58,825 bases of DNA from an uncultured Oscillospiraceae bacterium (GCA_947627285.1 CANQVL010000012.1:1-58825); one strand, 5' to 3'; numbered from the stretch's first letter, positions 25,352 to 33,921 are shown. Made by a program: numbers and translations. Notes: generated by a model not told the origin, from the letters alone.

Positions 25352-25804
25352 TCATTCTATATTTTTCACATACACTCTTGAGGGGTCTCCGTTCATGTCG
25401 GGCATTTGTGTTAGATATTCGCAGCCGTATTTTTCGTATGGGCCCACGTGGTTTGTTGATATATACACCTTTTTGACATGCTCCTGCTTTGCGAGACGTT
25501 GGATCTCGGCTAAAAGCAAACCTGCGCAGCGGTGGCCGCGGTGCTTGGGGAAGGTGTAGACAAAGCCCATCCAGGGCGTGAGCTCCGTTGGCTGAATATC
25601 GTCCTTTTGCGCGTATGTGCAAAAGGAGATGAGCTCGTCGCCGTCTGTGAGCAAAAGCACCCTGGAGCCCTCTCCGACAGCTTCAAAAAAGGTCCCGCTG
25701 CTGAGAAGCTCATGTAAAAAAGCGCCCGCTCCCCAATCGCATTTGGCTATCTCGCAAAGCCAGTGCTCCTGCCTGTCGCTTTCAAAAAAGCTGATGACCC
25801 TCAT
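25352..25804 (-). CDS. GNAT-family N-acetyltransferase
   Basis: A 150-residue single-domain acetyltransferase. Motif A, the acetyl-CoA site, appears as PKHRGHRCAGLLL (near residue 87), close to the Q/RxxGxG/A consensus, followed by a helix and the strand VKKVYISTNH; the C-terminal block HVGPYEKYGCEY is typical of the fold. The start ATG at 25804 was preferred over the GTG at 25822 because AAGGAG lies 9 nt before it. It stands alone between the tRNA-Pro promoter and a divergent unknown gene. The acceptor substrate is unknown; small amines or peptides are typical. Confidence 0.82.
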   Translation of the reverse strand: MRVISFFESDRQEHWLCEIAKCDWGAGAFLHELLSSGTFFEAVGEGSRVLLLTDGDELISFCTYAQKDDIQPTELTPWMGFVYTFPKHRGHRCAGLLLAEIQRLAKQEHVKKVYISTNHVGPYEKYGCEYLTQMPDMNGDPSRVYVKNIE

Positions 25805-25909
25805 AAAGATACTCTCCTTCACAATGACCGACCGTCCGAAAATACCGCCGGCGGCTCAAATAATATCAGGTTTTTGCCGAAATATCAAGCATCGGGAACA
25901 ATATTTACC

Positions 25910-25938
25910 TTGCGGCGAGGCGAAAAAGGTTGTATAAT
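25910..25938 (+). promoter_or_regulatory. promoter of the 351-residue unknown gene
   Basis: TTGCGG (25910-25915) and TATAAT (25933-25938), spacing 17 bp, 31 nt before the start codon. Confidence 0.75.
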
Positions 25939-25969
25939 CGGTTTATATTTCTCATGGCGGGAGGAAATC

Positions 25970-27025
25970 ATGAAGGAGAGCAGAGGAAGCGGTAAAGAGC
26001 GGGACGTGGCGGGGAACCGTGGGCGTACGGTTCGGGCGGTGCTTAAACGCGTCGCGGCGGTGCTCTTTATCATCGCCGCCGCCTGCGTCGCGAACAGTCC
26101 CGCCGGAGATGAGCCGGTCCTTTCGCAGATGTATCCCTATGCCGCCGCGACCTCACGGGAGCTTGAATATCTCCGCCAACTTTACGACGCGTGCGTTTCC
26201 TGCGACATTCCGGCGCTGGAGGAGCTTTCAACGGAGGAGGAAAGGGCTGAGGAGGTCTATAACAAGGTCATGGTCCCGTTCAGCCGCCAGCTTTCCCGGG
26301 AGTACGGGGACCTGGGGACCCATTTTTATGAGGACGGGGCGGAGTATTTCTCCCTGGAGTTTGACGGGGTGAATGCCGGATACGGCCTGGAGGCGAGGGG
26401 CAGGGAGCCGGTCGTCACCGTGAAATTCAGCTTTGACGGCGCGTCCGGGCGCGTGTGGAAGCTCTCCTTTGAATGTAAAAGGAACGGCTTCAAGCGGTGG
26501 CTTTTTGTGACAAAGGAGTATGGCGAATACGGTCTGAGGATAATGTCGTCGCTATACAAGGACGACAGCCTGCCCGTCGGAGAGGGCAACGCCGCCGCGC
26601 CCACGCTTTTGTCCCGCGACAGCATACCGGTCAGCGGCGGTCACGACATCATAGAGGCTGTATTTACCGGGGAATTTGATTTTTCCAACGGCATACGGGT
26701 ACTGAAAACAGGAACGGCGGATTTTCGCTGTTACCTCCAATCCGGGGAAAGCTATTCCGGCGGCGCGCAGGTGGAGGACTTTAAGACCGTCAGCGTGGAC
26801 AAAAATATCACCGTGACCGTGGAGACGGCGGAAAACGGCGTTACGGTCCACACCATGTGGCTCCCATGCGGAAAGCTCTGGACCGCCTTCCGCACCCCAT
26901 GTCCCGTCCCGGAGGCGGGCTTTGAAAACTCCCCGGGCTATAAGCAGTTCCCGTTTGTCATCTGGCCGGTCTTCCCCAGCGCGGATATTTCCCCGGACAT
27001 CGGACAGATCATTGTGATCAAATAA
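25970..27025 (+). CDS. membrane-anchored or secreted protein of unknown function
   Basis: A 351-residue protein I do not recognise. The first 27 residues are basic, followed by a hydrophobic segment (about 28-45, VAAVLFIIAAACVANS) that is either an uncleaved anchor or a signal peptide. The rest is predicted soluble and mixed alpha/beta, with an acidic helical part (about 75-110, EELSTEEERAEEVYNKV) and a beta-rich C-terminal half. I chose the ATG at 25970 for its GGGAGGA ribosome site and the consensus promoter upstream. The gene is alone on its strand, ends at a strong terminator shared with the convergent thioesterase operon, and gives no functional clue from its neighbours. Confidence 0.7.
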   Translation: MKESRGSGKERDVAGNRGRTVRAVLKRVAAVLFIIAAACVANSPAGDEPVLSQMYPYAAATSRELEYLRQLYDACVSCDIPALEELSTEEERAEEVYNKVMVPFSRQLSREYGDLGTHFYEDGAEYFSLEFDGVNAGYGLEARGREPVVTVKFSFDGASGRVWKLSFECKRNGFKRWLFVTKEYGEYGLRIMSSLYKDDSLPVGEGNAAAPTLLSRDSIPVSGGHDIIEAVFTGEFDFSNGIRVLKTGTADFRCYLQSGESYSGGAQVEDFKTVSVDKNITVTVETAENGVTVHTMWLPCGKLWTAFRTPCPVPEAGFENSPGYKQFPFVIWPVFPSADISPDIGQIIVIK

Positions 27026-27050
27026 GCAAAACGTTCCAAGAGTAAAATTA

Positions 27051-27091
27051 CCGTCCAAAAAGGGTTTTTGATCCTCTTTGGACGGTTTTTT
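27051..27091 (+). terminator. terminator between convergent genes
   Basis: Arms CCGTCCAAA (27051-27059) and TTTGGACGG (27077-27085), followed by TTTTTT. The T-run touches the stop codon of the convergent thioesterase gene. Confidence 0.85.
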
Positions 27092-27500
27092 ATTCGCGCT
27101 CAAGCTCAAAGGCGCGGAGGAAATCAGGGTTGTGCTGCTCCATGTTGACGATTTTGCCGTCAGCGTCCAGGTAGCAGTGCTGGCTCGTTCCTGCGGCGCG
27201 TCTCTCGCCGGTGGCGGCGTCCTTGATCTCGTAGCGGAAGGAACAGCGGAATTTTGTCATGGAGGTGAGGTACACGTCTATGGCGACGGTGTCCGGGTAT
27301 CGGACGGGCTTTTTGTATTCACAGCTCACGCTTATGACGGGACTTATAATCCCCTCCTCCTCAAGCCTGGGGTAGGTGTAGCCCACCTGCTCCATAAAGC
27401 TTGTCCGCGCCTCCTCGAACCAGCGAATGTAGTTTGAGTGGTGCACCACGCCCATTTTGTCGGTCTCATAGTAGTTGACGCGCCGGATATATGTCTTCAT
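27090..27500 (-). CDS. acyl-CoA thioesterase, YbgC/FcbB (4HBT hotdog) family
   Basis: A 136-residue hotdog-fold enzyme. The active-site block YETDKMGVVHHSNYIRWFEEAR (about residues 10-31) is the signature of the YbgC/4-hydroxybenzoyl-CoA thioesterase group, in which the Asp and His positions are catalytic. It hydrolyses acyl-CoA (short or aromatic acyl chains), substrate unknown. The ATG at 27500 was preferred to the one at 27527 because AGGAGG lies 6 nt upstream. Last gene of a minus-strand run (unknown membrane protein, HAD phosphatase, CDF transporter, thioesterase), separated from the CDF gene by 46 nt. Confidence 0.87.
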   Translation of the reverse strand: MKTYIRRVNYYETDKMGVVHHSNYIRWFEEARTSFMEQVGYTYPRLEEEGIISPVISVSCEYKKPVRYPDTVAIDVYLTSMTKFRCSFRYEIKDAATGERRAAGTSQHCYLDADGKIVNMEQHNPDFLRAFELERE

Positions 27501-27546
27501 AGGCTCCTCCTGAGGGGCTAATTTCATGTCTTTTGACGCGGCCTTA

Positions 27547-28650
27547 TCAGTCGCTTATGTCGCTGTCCAGGATGACGGCGAAGATGTACTCCGGGTATTT
27601 CTCCTCCATAGCCGCTATGAGCTCGTCGCGTATGCGCTCCTTGCGGTCACATTTAAAGTCGATGATGAGGTCGAAGGTGACAAGGCTCCGCTCCGTGTCA
27701 ACGTAGAAGCCGTGCATTTGAATGATCTCAGGGTAACGCACAATGAGCCCGCGAAGCTCCTCCTTCATCTCGGCAAAACGCCTGTCGGTGGTGTTGGAGG
27801 CGTATATGCCGACGGTGAGGACTATTCCGAAGCTGGCGAACACGTCCTCGGTGATGTGGCGGGTCAGGTTGTGTATGTCCCTGGCGGTCATCTCGTCGGG
27901 AAGCTCTATGTGGACGGAGCCGATTATCTTCTCGGGACCGTAGCGGTGGAGGGACAGGTCATAGGCGCCCAGGACGCCGGGATAGCGGCATATGAACGCC
28001 TTCAGCTTGCCGGAGAGCTCGCTGTCGATCCTTGTGCCGATTATCTCCCCCAGGCTCGTCATCAGAAGCTCAACGCCGGATTTGAGCATGAGCAGGGATA
28101 TGAGCGCGCCCAGCCAGCCCTCGGGGTTTATGTGCCATATCATGGAGACGACCGCCGCGGCGAGGGTGGAGAGGGACACCAGGGCGTCCATCATGGCGTC
28201 GGTGCCGGAGCCAACCAGCGCCTCGGAGTTGAGCTCCCTCCCCTGCCCCTTCACGTACCTGCCCAGCAGGAGCTTGCCCGCCACGGACACGGCGATTATG
28301 ATGAGGGACGCCGCGGTGTAGTTGGCGGTCACGGGGTCGATTATCTTCCGCACCGACTCCACCGCCGCCGTGACCCCGGCGGCGAGAATGACGACCGCCA
28401 CGGAAATGCTGGTGATGTACTCCACCTGCCCGTGCCCGTATGGGTGCTTGCGGTCCGGTGCCTTTCCGGCTATCTTTGTTCCGGCGACGGTTATGATGGA
28501 CGAGAGGGCATCGGTCAGGTTGTTGAGGGCGTCCATGATTATCGCCACGGACCCGGAAACAAAGCCCACCAGCGCCTTGAAGCCCACGAGCACAAGGTTC
28601 ACGACTATGCCTATAACGCTTACGCGGATTATGGATCTTCCCCGCTCCAT
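27547..28650 (-). CDS. cation diffusion facilitator (CDF) metal transporter
   Basis: A 367-residue membrane transporter. Six membrane segments occupy about residues 10-210. The metal-site motifs DALNNLTD in the second segment and GSGTDAMMDAL in the fifth match CDF site A (the usual HxxxD becomes TDAMMD), and the HPYGHGQVE motif follows the second segment as in CDF proteins. The C-terminal half carries the cytoplasmic dimerisation domain, here extended, with a second ferredoxin-like segment to the end. It should export divalent cations (Zn, Fe, Mn or Co) by proton antiport. Loss of the histidine often seen in site A argues for Mn or Fe rather than Zn, but weakly. The start ATG has AAGGAG 8 nt upstream. 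Confidence 0.87.
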   Translation of the reverse strand: MERGRSIIRVSVIGIVVNLVLVGFKALVGFVSGSVAIIMDALNNLTDALSSIITVAGTKIAGKAPDRKHPYGHGQVEYITSISVAVVILAAGVTAAVESVRKIIDPVTANYTAASLIIIAVSVAGKLLLGRYVKGQGRELNSEALVGSGTDAMMDALVSLSTLAAAVVSMIWHINPEGWLGALISLLMLKSGVELLMTSLGEIIGTRIDSELSGKLKAFICRYPGVLGAYDLSLHRYGPEKIIGSVHIELPDEMTARDIHNLTRHITEDVFASFGIVLTVGIYASNTTDRRFAEMKEELRGLIVRYPEIIQMHGFYVDTERSLVTFDLIIDFKCDRKERIRDELIAAMEEKYPEYIFAVILDSDISD

Positions 28651-28662
28651 CAGGGTCACTCC

Positions 28663-29307
28663 TTACAGCCTCAGGGTTTTTTCAAGCTCCTCCAGATCCG
28701 CGGCGACGGCGGCGTGGGGGTAAGCCTCCAGCTCCGCCGCCACGGTTGTGCCGGTGAGGACGCCCGCGAAGGGCACCCCGGCGCTTTGGGCGCATCGGGC
28801 GTCAACGGTGCTGTCTCCTATATATATGGCGCGTTCGGGCGAGGTATGAAGCTCATTGAGCGCCAAAAGCAGAGCCTCCGGGTGGGGCTTTTCGTTTTTC
28901 ACCATGTCACAGCCCACGATGACATCAATGAGGTCCAATGCGCTGAATTTTTCAAAAATGCCCTCTATCCTGAAGCGCGCCTTGGTGGTGACGATGGCAG
29001 TTTTTACGCCCTTTTCCCGAAGCCTTTTGAGAAGCGGGAGCGTCCCGGGGTAGAGCGACGCCGAGGCGACCATCACCTCGTCCGCCTTCTCCATGAAAAG
29101 CTTAGTGAATATCCGCGCCTTTTCAGGGTCCGAACAGCCCGTGAGCCTTGCCAGCGTCTCGGGGAGTGAGAGCCCTATTGTGCGCCGCATGGCCTCGCTG
29201 TCAGCCTTCGGAAAGCCGAGGCCGGTAAGCCCGTGGGTTATTGATCTCAGTATTCCGTCGGTGGTGTCGCCAAGGGTGTAGTCAAAATCAAATAATACCG
29301 CGTCCAT
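28663..29307 (-). CDS. HAD-superfamily phosphatase (PpaX/Gph-like)
   Basis: A 214-residue HAD subfamily IA hydrolase: motif I DFDYTLGDT at residue 6, motif II TTKAR near 107, motif III/IV KPHP then IGDSTVDARCAQSAG near 160. The cap between motifs I and II is helical, as in phosphoglycolate phosphatase and pyrophosphatase PpaX. It releases phosphate from a small phosphorylated metabolite; phosphoglycolate or pyrophosphate are the common substrates of this group. It lies 5 nt after the upstream gene and 12 nt before the CDF gene, within one probable operon. The ribosome site is weak, suggesting coupled translation. Confidence 0.83.
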   Translation of the reverse strand: MDAVLFDFDYTLGDTTDGILRSITHGLTGLGFPKADSEAMRRTIGLSLPETLARLTGCSDPEKARIFTKLFMEKADEVMVASASLYPGTLPLLKRLREKGVKTAIVTTKARFRIEGIFEKFSALDLIDVIVGCDMVKNEKPHPEALLLALNELHTSPERAIYIGDSTVDARCAQSAGVPFAGVLTGTTVAAELEAYPHAAVAADLEELEKTLRL

Positions 29308-29312
29308 ACGGC

Positions 29313-30026
29313 TCAGCCCGCGGCAAATTTGCTTATGTAGTAGGCCTTTTCCGTTTCCTTCTCGTCCTTATAGTGCTCCCAGAGCATATCAAGCACGGAG
29401 GTGTCGCCGTCAGTCTCCTCAAGGAGCGGCTCGTACCTGTCTATAATATCCTTTACCTGGCTGTCCATGGCGCTCTCCAGCTCGTTGAAATCGCCCACGC
29501 TCTCCATGGCCAGCTCTACGGTCTTTGAGCCGGTGCGCTCCTCCTCGGGGAGCTCCTCAAGCTTCTCGGTCACGTCGTCCTTTATGCCGCCGAGGCCGTC
29601 CATAAAATCGACGCGGGAGTTATAAATCTCAGCCACGCATATGTCGGTGAGCTCGTCGTATGTAAGGCCGCTGTTGTTGACCGCCTCACCGGAGCCGCCG
29701 TCGGGGATCACGCCGGCCTGCTTGCCCTTCTCCATAAGATCCGTGATGCCCAGCTCCTTTTTGACCTCCTCGGAGGAGGCGGAGCCCATAAGCACGTCCT
29801 CGCCCTGCTCCATTGTAGGCTGTTCCACCGTTATCGCCGCCTTTGAAAGGAGCTCCTGCCGGTGCGCCTCGCGCTTGTCCGCCACCGCCTGCTCAAGCTC
29901 AGCGGCGTCCTTTGTGACGACAGTATAGACTGCCTTCAGATTGTCCCACTGCCATATGACAAGACCCGCCGCCAGTGCCGCTATGATGGCGATGACGACA
30001 AGTATAACTATAAGGACCTTTTTCAT
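29313..30026 (-). CDS. single-pass membrane protein of unknown function
   Basis: A 237-residue protein not recognised by family. An N-terminal transmembrane segment (about residues 2-25, LIVILVVIAIIAALAAGLV) is followed by a highly charged, largely helical extracellular part with many Glu, Lys and Asp and possible coiled coil (AELEQAVADKREAHRQEL). I chose the second ATG (30026) because CGGAGG lies 9 nt upstream. First gene of the minus-strand run leading to the HAD phosphatase, CDF transporter and thioesterase. The acidic helical ectodomain gives no clear function. Confidence 0.68.
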   Translation of the reverse strand: MKKVLIVILVVIAIIAALAAGLVIWQWDNLKAVYTVVTKDAAELEQAVADKREAHRQELLSKAAITVEQPTMEQGEDVLMGSASSEEVKKELGITDLMEKGKQAGVIPDGGSGEAVNNSGLTYDELTDICVAEIYNSRVDFMDGLGGIKDDVTEKLEELPEEERTGSKTVELAMESVGDFNELESAMDSQVKDIIDRYEPLLEETDGDTSVLDMLWEHYKDEKETEKAYYISKFAAG

Positions 30027-30111
30027 TTTGTCTGCCTCCGTTGATTTATTTTTTGGCATTTTGTTATTATATTGCCTTATCTTGATTTTTTCAATAGCGC
30101 GGCTTGCGAAA

Positions 30112-32064
30112 TTAAGCTTTTTTAAGGAGCCTTATGTTCGCCTCGGTGCACTCGCGGGTGAGGCCGTCGTCGGTGTAGAGCTCGTATGTCTCCCCGTCGC
30201 CCAAAAGCTCAAGGGCGGCGGCGTCGTACTCCCCGGTGTTCATGATGGGCTTGCCCACCGGCAGGAGCTTACCGCGTCTTACAAAGAACACCACCTCGTC
30301 AAGTCCCACGCCGACGGTGTGCCAGCCCCGGGAGGCGCTCTCGCATTTAAAACCGCCGTCATAGCGGACAAGCGTCATGTCCTCGGGGACAAAAACGTTT
30401 CTGGACAGCGCCCCCTCGGTGACGACGGGGGCTATCATTATGCTGTCGCCCACGAGCAGCTGGTCCTCTATGCCCTTTGCCTCGGGGTAGACGAACTCCA
30501 CGGGCTTTATGTACATATCCGACCTCAGCGCCGCCTTCATGTATTCAGAGTATATGTACGGCAGGAGCCTGTAGCGCAGGCCAATGACCTTGCGGAAGGC
30601 GTCTGTGTCGCCGAAGCTGTACGCCTCCTGATTGCGGGTGAACTTGCTTGTGTGGTTGCGCATAAGCGGCGTGAACACGGAGAAGGCGAGCCAACGGAGC
30701 AGAAGCTCGCGGGTGCAATTGCCGCCGAAGCCGCCGGTGTCGGCGCCGGAGAATAGGAAGCCGCACATATTGAGGGAGGGCATGTGGCGGACGTTGAGCA
30801 TAAGGTGCTCCCAGGTGGAGCTGTTGTCCCCCGTCCACACACCGCCGTAACGTCCCGCGCCTATGAAGCTCGACCTGGAGAAGAGCATGAAGCGGTGGTC
30901 CAGGAGCCTTTCGAGCCCCTCGCTTGTCGCCCTGGTCATCATCGCCCCGAAAAGGTTGTGGACGTCATAGTGCCTCAGTCTCCGCCCGTCGGCGTCGTGG
31001 AAGAAGGACTTGTAGTCGCGAACAAGCTCCCGCTCCTTCTTTTCCTTTCGGCGCTTGCCGAAGAGTATGTCCATCGCCAGGCGGTAAAGGGGATTTTTAA
31101 GCCCTTTGGTGTACTCGCTGTAAAATATGGCGGGCTCATTCATGTCGTTCCAGAAGCCCTCAAAGCCCCTGTCGGTGTAAAATTTGTACTGCCGCCCGAA
31201 CCACTCCCTGGCGGAGGTGTTCAGGAAGTCCGGGAAGTGGGTCATTCCGGGCCAAACCCCGGCGGAGAAGAAGCCGCCATCCCGGTTTTTGCAGAAGTAT
31301 CCGCCCTTTACGCCCTCCTCGTAAACCGGGTCGCCCGGCTCGATTTTGATACCGGCGTCTACGATGGGCACAAGGCGAATACCGCGCCCGCGCATATCCG
31401 AGGCAAAGGCGGCAGGGTCAGGGAAGCTCCGCTCGTTGAAGGAGAAGTCCCGGTACCCGTCCATATAGTCTATGTCCATGCATATATAGTCCAGCGGGAT
31501 ACCGTTATTTTTGTACCCGTCGGCAACAGCGCGGAAATCCTCGGGCGAGGCGTAGCCGAATCTGCTCTGCCCGTACCCGAACGCCCAAAGCGGCGGAAGA
31601 TAGCACCTGCCAACGGCGCGGATAAGCTCGCGGCAGACCTCATAAGCCGAGCCGCCCTCTATCTCGTAGAGGTTCAGGTCACACGTCTCGCAGTCCGCCA
31701 CGACCTCGCCGGAGCCCATGTAGTCGATCTCAAAGGTGACCTTCGCCGGGGTGTCGAAAAACGCGCCGAAGGGCCGCTCCCCGTCGATGACTATAAAATT
31801 GTGGGAGGCGTAAAGCGAGGGGTTGGAGTCCGTGTGGTCGGCGGTGTCGGTGTTAAAGGATATGTAACGCCCGCCGCGCTTGTTCACCCTTCCCATCGTC
31901 TCCCCGAGCCCGTATACCGCGTCGCCGGCCTTAAGCGGACAGCGGAAAACAAGGCGCTTTTCCTCCCGCGTCAGACTGAAGTTTTTGACCTTCTCCCCTT
32001 TTGGGACCCGCGCCGTCACAGCGTCGGTCCTCACAGGGTCTCCGAAAACGATTTTGGTTATCAT
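30112..32064 (-). CDS. GH31 alpha-glucosidase (alpha-xylosidase/alpha-glucosidase family)
   Basis: A 650-residue glycoside hydrolase family 31 protein without signal peptide. An N-terminal beta domain (about 1-150) precedes the barrel; the nucleophile motif WNDMNEP lies near residue 305 and the acid/base region YGGVWTGDNSSTW near 405. Other GH31 blocks seen: YGQSRFGY and DIDYMDGYRDF (the -1 subsite Asp). It should cleave terminal alpha-glucosyl residues from oligosaccharides in the cytoplasm, complementing the imported maltodextrins of the alpha-glucan operon 12 kb away. The ATG at 32064 (GGGGGAT upstream) was chosen over an upstream TTG. It stands alone, followed by no clear terminator. Confidence 0.9.
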   Translation of the reverse strand: MITKIVFGDPVRTDAVTARVPKGEKVKNFSLTREEKRLVFRCPLKAGDAVYGLGETMGRVNKRGGRYISFNTDTADHTDSNPSLYASHNFIVIDGERPFGAFFDTPAKVTFEIDYMGSGEVVADCETCDLNLYEIEGGSAYEVCRELIRAVGRCYLPPLWAFGYGQSRFGYASPEDFRAVADGYKNNGIPLDYICMDIDYMDGYRDFSFNERSFPDPAAFASDMRGRGIRLVPIVDAGIKIEPGDPVYEEGVKGGYFCKNRDGGFFSAGVWPGMTHFPDFLNTSAREWFGRQYKFYTDRGFEGFWNDMNEPAIFYSEYTKGLKNPLYRLAMDILFGKRRKEKKERELVRDYKSFFHDADGRRLRHYDVHNLFGAMMTRATSEGLERLLDHRFMLFSRSSFIGAGRYGGVWTGDNSSTWEHLMLNVRHMPSLNMCGFLFSGADTGGFGGNCTRELLLRWLAFSVFTPLMRNHTSKFTRNQEAYSFGDTDAFRKVIGLRYRLLPYIYSEYMKAALRSDMYIKPVEFVYPEAKGIEDQLLVGDSIMIAPVVTEGALSRNVFVPEDMTLVRYDGGFKCESASRGWHTVGVGLDEVVFFVRRGKLLPVGKPIMNTGEYDAAALELLGDGETYELYTDDGLTRECTEANIRLLKKA

Positions 32065-32159
32065 ATCTGTATCCCCCGGAAGCTTGACCGGCAAAAGCCG
32101 TTTTTATCCCTCCCAACGGCGCGTAAAGCCGCCGAAGGGAGCGCAGATCTGAGTATAGC

Positions 32160-32187
32160 AAAAAGACCGGCTGCGGCCGGTCTTTTT
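32160..32187 (-). terminator. terminator after tRNA-Leu
   Basis: AAAAAGACCGG and CCGGTCTTTTT around a short GC-rich loop, with T-runs in both directions; it abuts the tRNA 3' end. Confidence 0.85.
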
Positions 32188-32188
32188 A

Positions 32189-32273
32189 TGCGCGAGGCGG
32201 GACTTGAACCCGCACGTGCGTAATGCACACTAGAACCTGAATCTAGCGAGTCTGCCAATTCCACCACTCGCGC
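32189..32273 (-). tRNA. tRNA-Leu (anticodon CAG)
   Basis: 85-nt class II tRNA: acceptor GCGCGAG/CTCGCGC, anticodon loop TTCAGGT (CAG) in stem CTAGA/TCTAG, long variable arm (TGTGCATTACGCACG) and T-loop GGTTCAAGTCC. No encoded CCA. Confidence 0.93.
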
Positions 32274-32283
32274 GTGCTTAAGT

Positions 32284-32312
32284 ATATTACCACAGCGCGG
32301 GGGCGGTGTCAA
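32284..32312 (-). promoter_or_regulatory. promoter of tRNA-Leu
   Basis: TTGACA (32307-32312) and TAATAT (32284-32289) on the minus strand, spacing 17 bp. Confidence 0.85.
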
Positions 32313-32342
32313 GTAGTTTTTCTCAATTTTTCCTAAGCTTTT

Positions 32343-33716
32343 TTATATTCCCAAAAGGATGCTGGCGACCTGGAAGTAAATTAGCAGGCTCAGGGCGTCT
32401 ACGATGGTGGTTATGAAGGGACTCGCCATGACAGCCGGGTCGAAGCCCAGCTTTTTCGCCAGGAGCGGGAGCGTACAGCCAACGAGCTTTGCGCAGATGA
32501 TTGTGAAAGCGAGGGTGAGGCAGATGACCAGGTTCACCGTTACGGTGACGCCGGTGTTGCCCAGGAGCATCACGTCCACAAGCTGTATTTTCAGAAAGTT
32601 CACAACGGCGAGGGACACGGCGCAGAGCACCGCAACGCGAAGCTCCTTCCAGACGACGCGGAAGAAGTCCGAAAACTCCAGGTCGCCGATGGACAGGGCG
32701 CGAATAACGGTGACCGACGCCTGGGAGCCGGTGTTGCCGCCGGTGTCCATGAGCATGGGTATGAAGGCGGTGAGCGCCACCCATTTTGCGAGGGCGCTTT
32801 CAAAGGAGCTGATGATAAGTCCGGTGAAGGTGGCGGAAACCATCAGCAGTAAAAGCCAGGGTATGCGGGACTTCCAAATCTCAAAGGGCGACAGCTTTAA
32901 ATACGGCTTGTCCGTGGGCATGATGGCTGCCATCTTCTCGATGTCCTCGGTGGCCTCCTCCTCCATGACGTCGATGGCGTCGTCAACGGTGACGATTCCC
33001 ACGAGCCTCGACTCCTTGTCCACCACGGGGAGCGCCGACATATCGTATTTTGAGAAGGTGTTGGCGACCTCCTCCTGGTCGTCGGTGGTGGTGACGGAGA
33101 TGGTGTCCGTTCCCATTATGTCCGTTATCTGCGTGTCGTCCTCGGCAAGCAGCAGGGACTTGAGCGTTACATACCCCACGAGCTTGCGGTTCCTGTCCGT
33201 CACGTAGCAGGTGTAAATCGTCTCCTTGTCAACGGCGCCGCGTCGGATGCGCTTTATCGCCTCCTCCGCGGTCATATCCGGGCGCAGAGAGACATACTCC
33301 GTGGTCATAATTGAGCCCGCGGAGTCCTCCGGGTAATTTAAAAGCTCGTTTATGGTCCTGCGCATTTCAGGGTCGGCGGACCTGAGGATACGCTTGACCA
33401 CGTTGGCGGGCATCTCCTCGATGAGGTCCACCGCGTCGTCCACGTAGAGCTCATCCACCACGTCCTTGAGCTCGGCGTCCGAAAAGCCCCGGATCAGGAG
33501 CTCCTGCTCCTCCGGGTCCATCTCAATGAAGGTCTCCGCCGCCAGCTCCTTGGGAAGGAGCCGGAACATCAGCGCCAGCCTGTTCTCCCCCAGCTCCCCC
33601 AGGAGCTGGGCGATGTCCATGGGCTGCATGGTAACGAAGATGTCGCGGAGAGTCAGGTACTTTTTACTCTCAATAAGCGCCTCGATGGTGGCGGAGAGTA
33701 CAGTGTTCTCGCTCAT
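32343..33716 (-). CDS. mgtE: magnesium transporter MgtE
   Basis: A 457-residue MgtE-family channel. Domains in order: N-terminal helical superhelix (about 1-125), two CBS domains (about 130-255) that sense cytosolic Mg, a plug helix, and five membrane segments (about 285-455) with the family motif PMLMDTGGNTGSQAS near residue 330. It admits Mg2+ (and Co2+) down the membrane potential and closes when Mg is plentiful. Expressed from a consensus promoter (33893-33921) through a leader of about 170 nt that has an upstream ORF and competing helices, suggesting Mg- or translation-dependent attenuation. The start has AAGGTG upstream. Confidence 0.93.
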   Translation of the reverse strand: MSENTVLSATIEALIESKKYLTLRDIFVTMQPMDIAQLLGELGENRLALMFRLLPKELAAETFIEMDPEEQELLIRGFSDAELKDVVDELYVDDAVDLIEEMPANVVKRILRSADPEMRRTINELLNYPEDSAGSIMTTEYVSLRPDMTAEEAIKRIRRGAVDKETIYTCYVTDRNRKLVGYVTLKSLLLAEDDTQITDIMGTDTISVTTTDDQEEVANTFSKYDMSALPVVDKESRLVGIVTVDDAIDVMEEEATEDIEKMAAIMPTDKPYLKLSPFEIWKSRIPWLLLLMVSATFTGLIISSFESALAKWVALTAFIPMLMDTGGNTGSQASVTVIRALSIGDLEFSDFFRVVWKELRVAVLCAVSLAVVNFLKIQLVDVMLLGNTGVTVTVNLVICLTLAFTIICAKLVGCTLPLLAKKLGFDPAVMASPFITTIVDALSLLIYFQVASILLGI

Positions 33717-33753
33717 TTTTTCACCTTGCTTTCTTAAATTTTAAGAACAACAA

Positions 33754-33830
33754 GGCACAGCTGTGATTTTAAAGGGCGGGCACGGAAAATAGACCGGTCC
33801 CGCGCATCCGTTCTCGGTCAACTGTGCCCG
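33754..33830 (-). promoter_or_regulatory. leader with mutually exclusive hairpins upstream of mgtE
   Basis: In the leader RNA, CGGGCACAG (from 33830-33822) can pair with GTGCCCG (33783-33777) or with CTGTGCC (33760-33754), but not both. Such a choice is the hallmark of attenuators and riboswitches. The canonical conserved blocks of the M-box (ykoK) magnesium riboswitch are not present, so the type is unidentified. Confidence 0.45.
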
Positions 33831-33846
33831 TACTGCCGGCGTCCAT
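33769..33846 (-). CDS. candidate 25-residue leader peptide ORF in the mgtE leader
   Basis: ATG at 33846 behind GAGGTGAGG (spacing short), 25 codons ending in TAA at 33769. The peptide is hydrophilic, with an acidic-basic stretch DRERMR. The ORF covers both strands of the longer helix (33777-33783 with 33824-33830), so translation would disrupt it and could free 33822-33828 to pair with 33754-33760 just after its stop. By analogy with mgtL/mgtP-type leaders it may link translation to mgtE expression, but the peptide lacks the Pro/Asp/Glu bias of those. It may be fortuitous. Confidence 0.35.
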   Translation of the reverse strand: MDAGSTGTVDRERMRGTGLFSVPAL

Positions 33847-33892
33847 GCCCTCACCTCACATTTTTATGATTTCCGGCCATTGCCGTACCTTA

Positions 33893-33921
33893 AATTTACA
33901 CTATTTTTCCCCGCAAGTCAA
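33893..33921 (-). promoter_or_regulatory. promoter of mgtE
   Basis: TTGACT (33916-33921) and TAAATT (33893-33898) on the minus strand, spacing 17 bp, placing the transcript start near 33886 and giving a leader of about 170 nt. Confidence 0.75.

Noticed and set aside
27526-29169. 547-codon plus-strand frame opposite the CDF and HAD genes
   Set aside because: The opposite strand encodes two well-recognised families over the same DNA; the plus frame is Gly/His/Tyr-rich with no motif.
33717-33886. M-box (ykoK) magnesium riboswitch upstream of mgtE
   Set aside because: Only GGTGAGG resembles it; the conserved later blocks and their order are missing. Kept as an unidentified leader instead.
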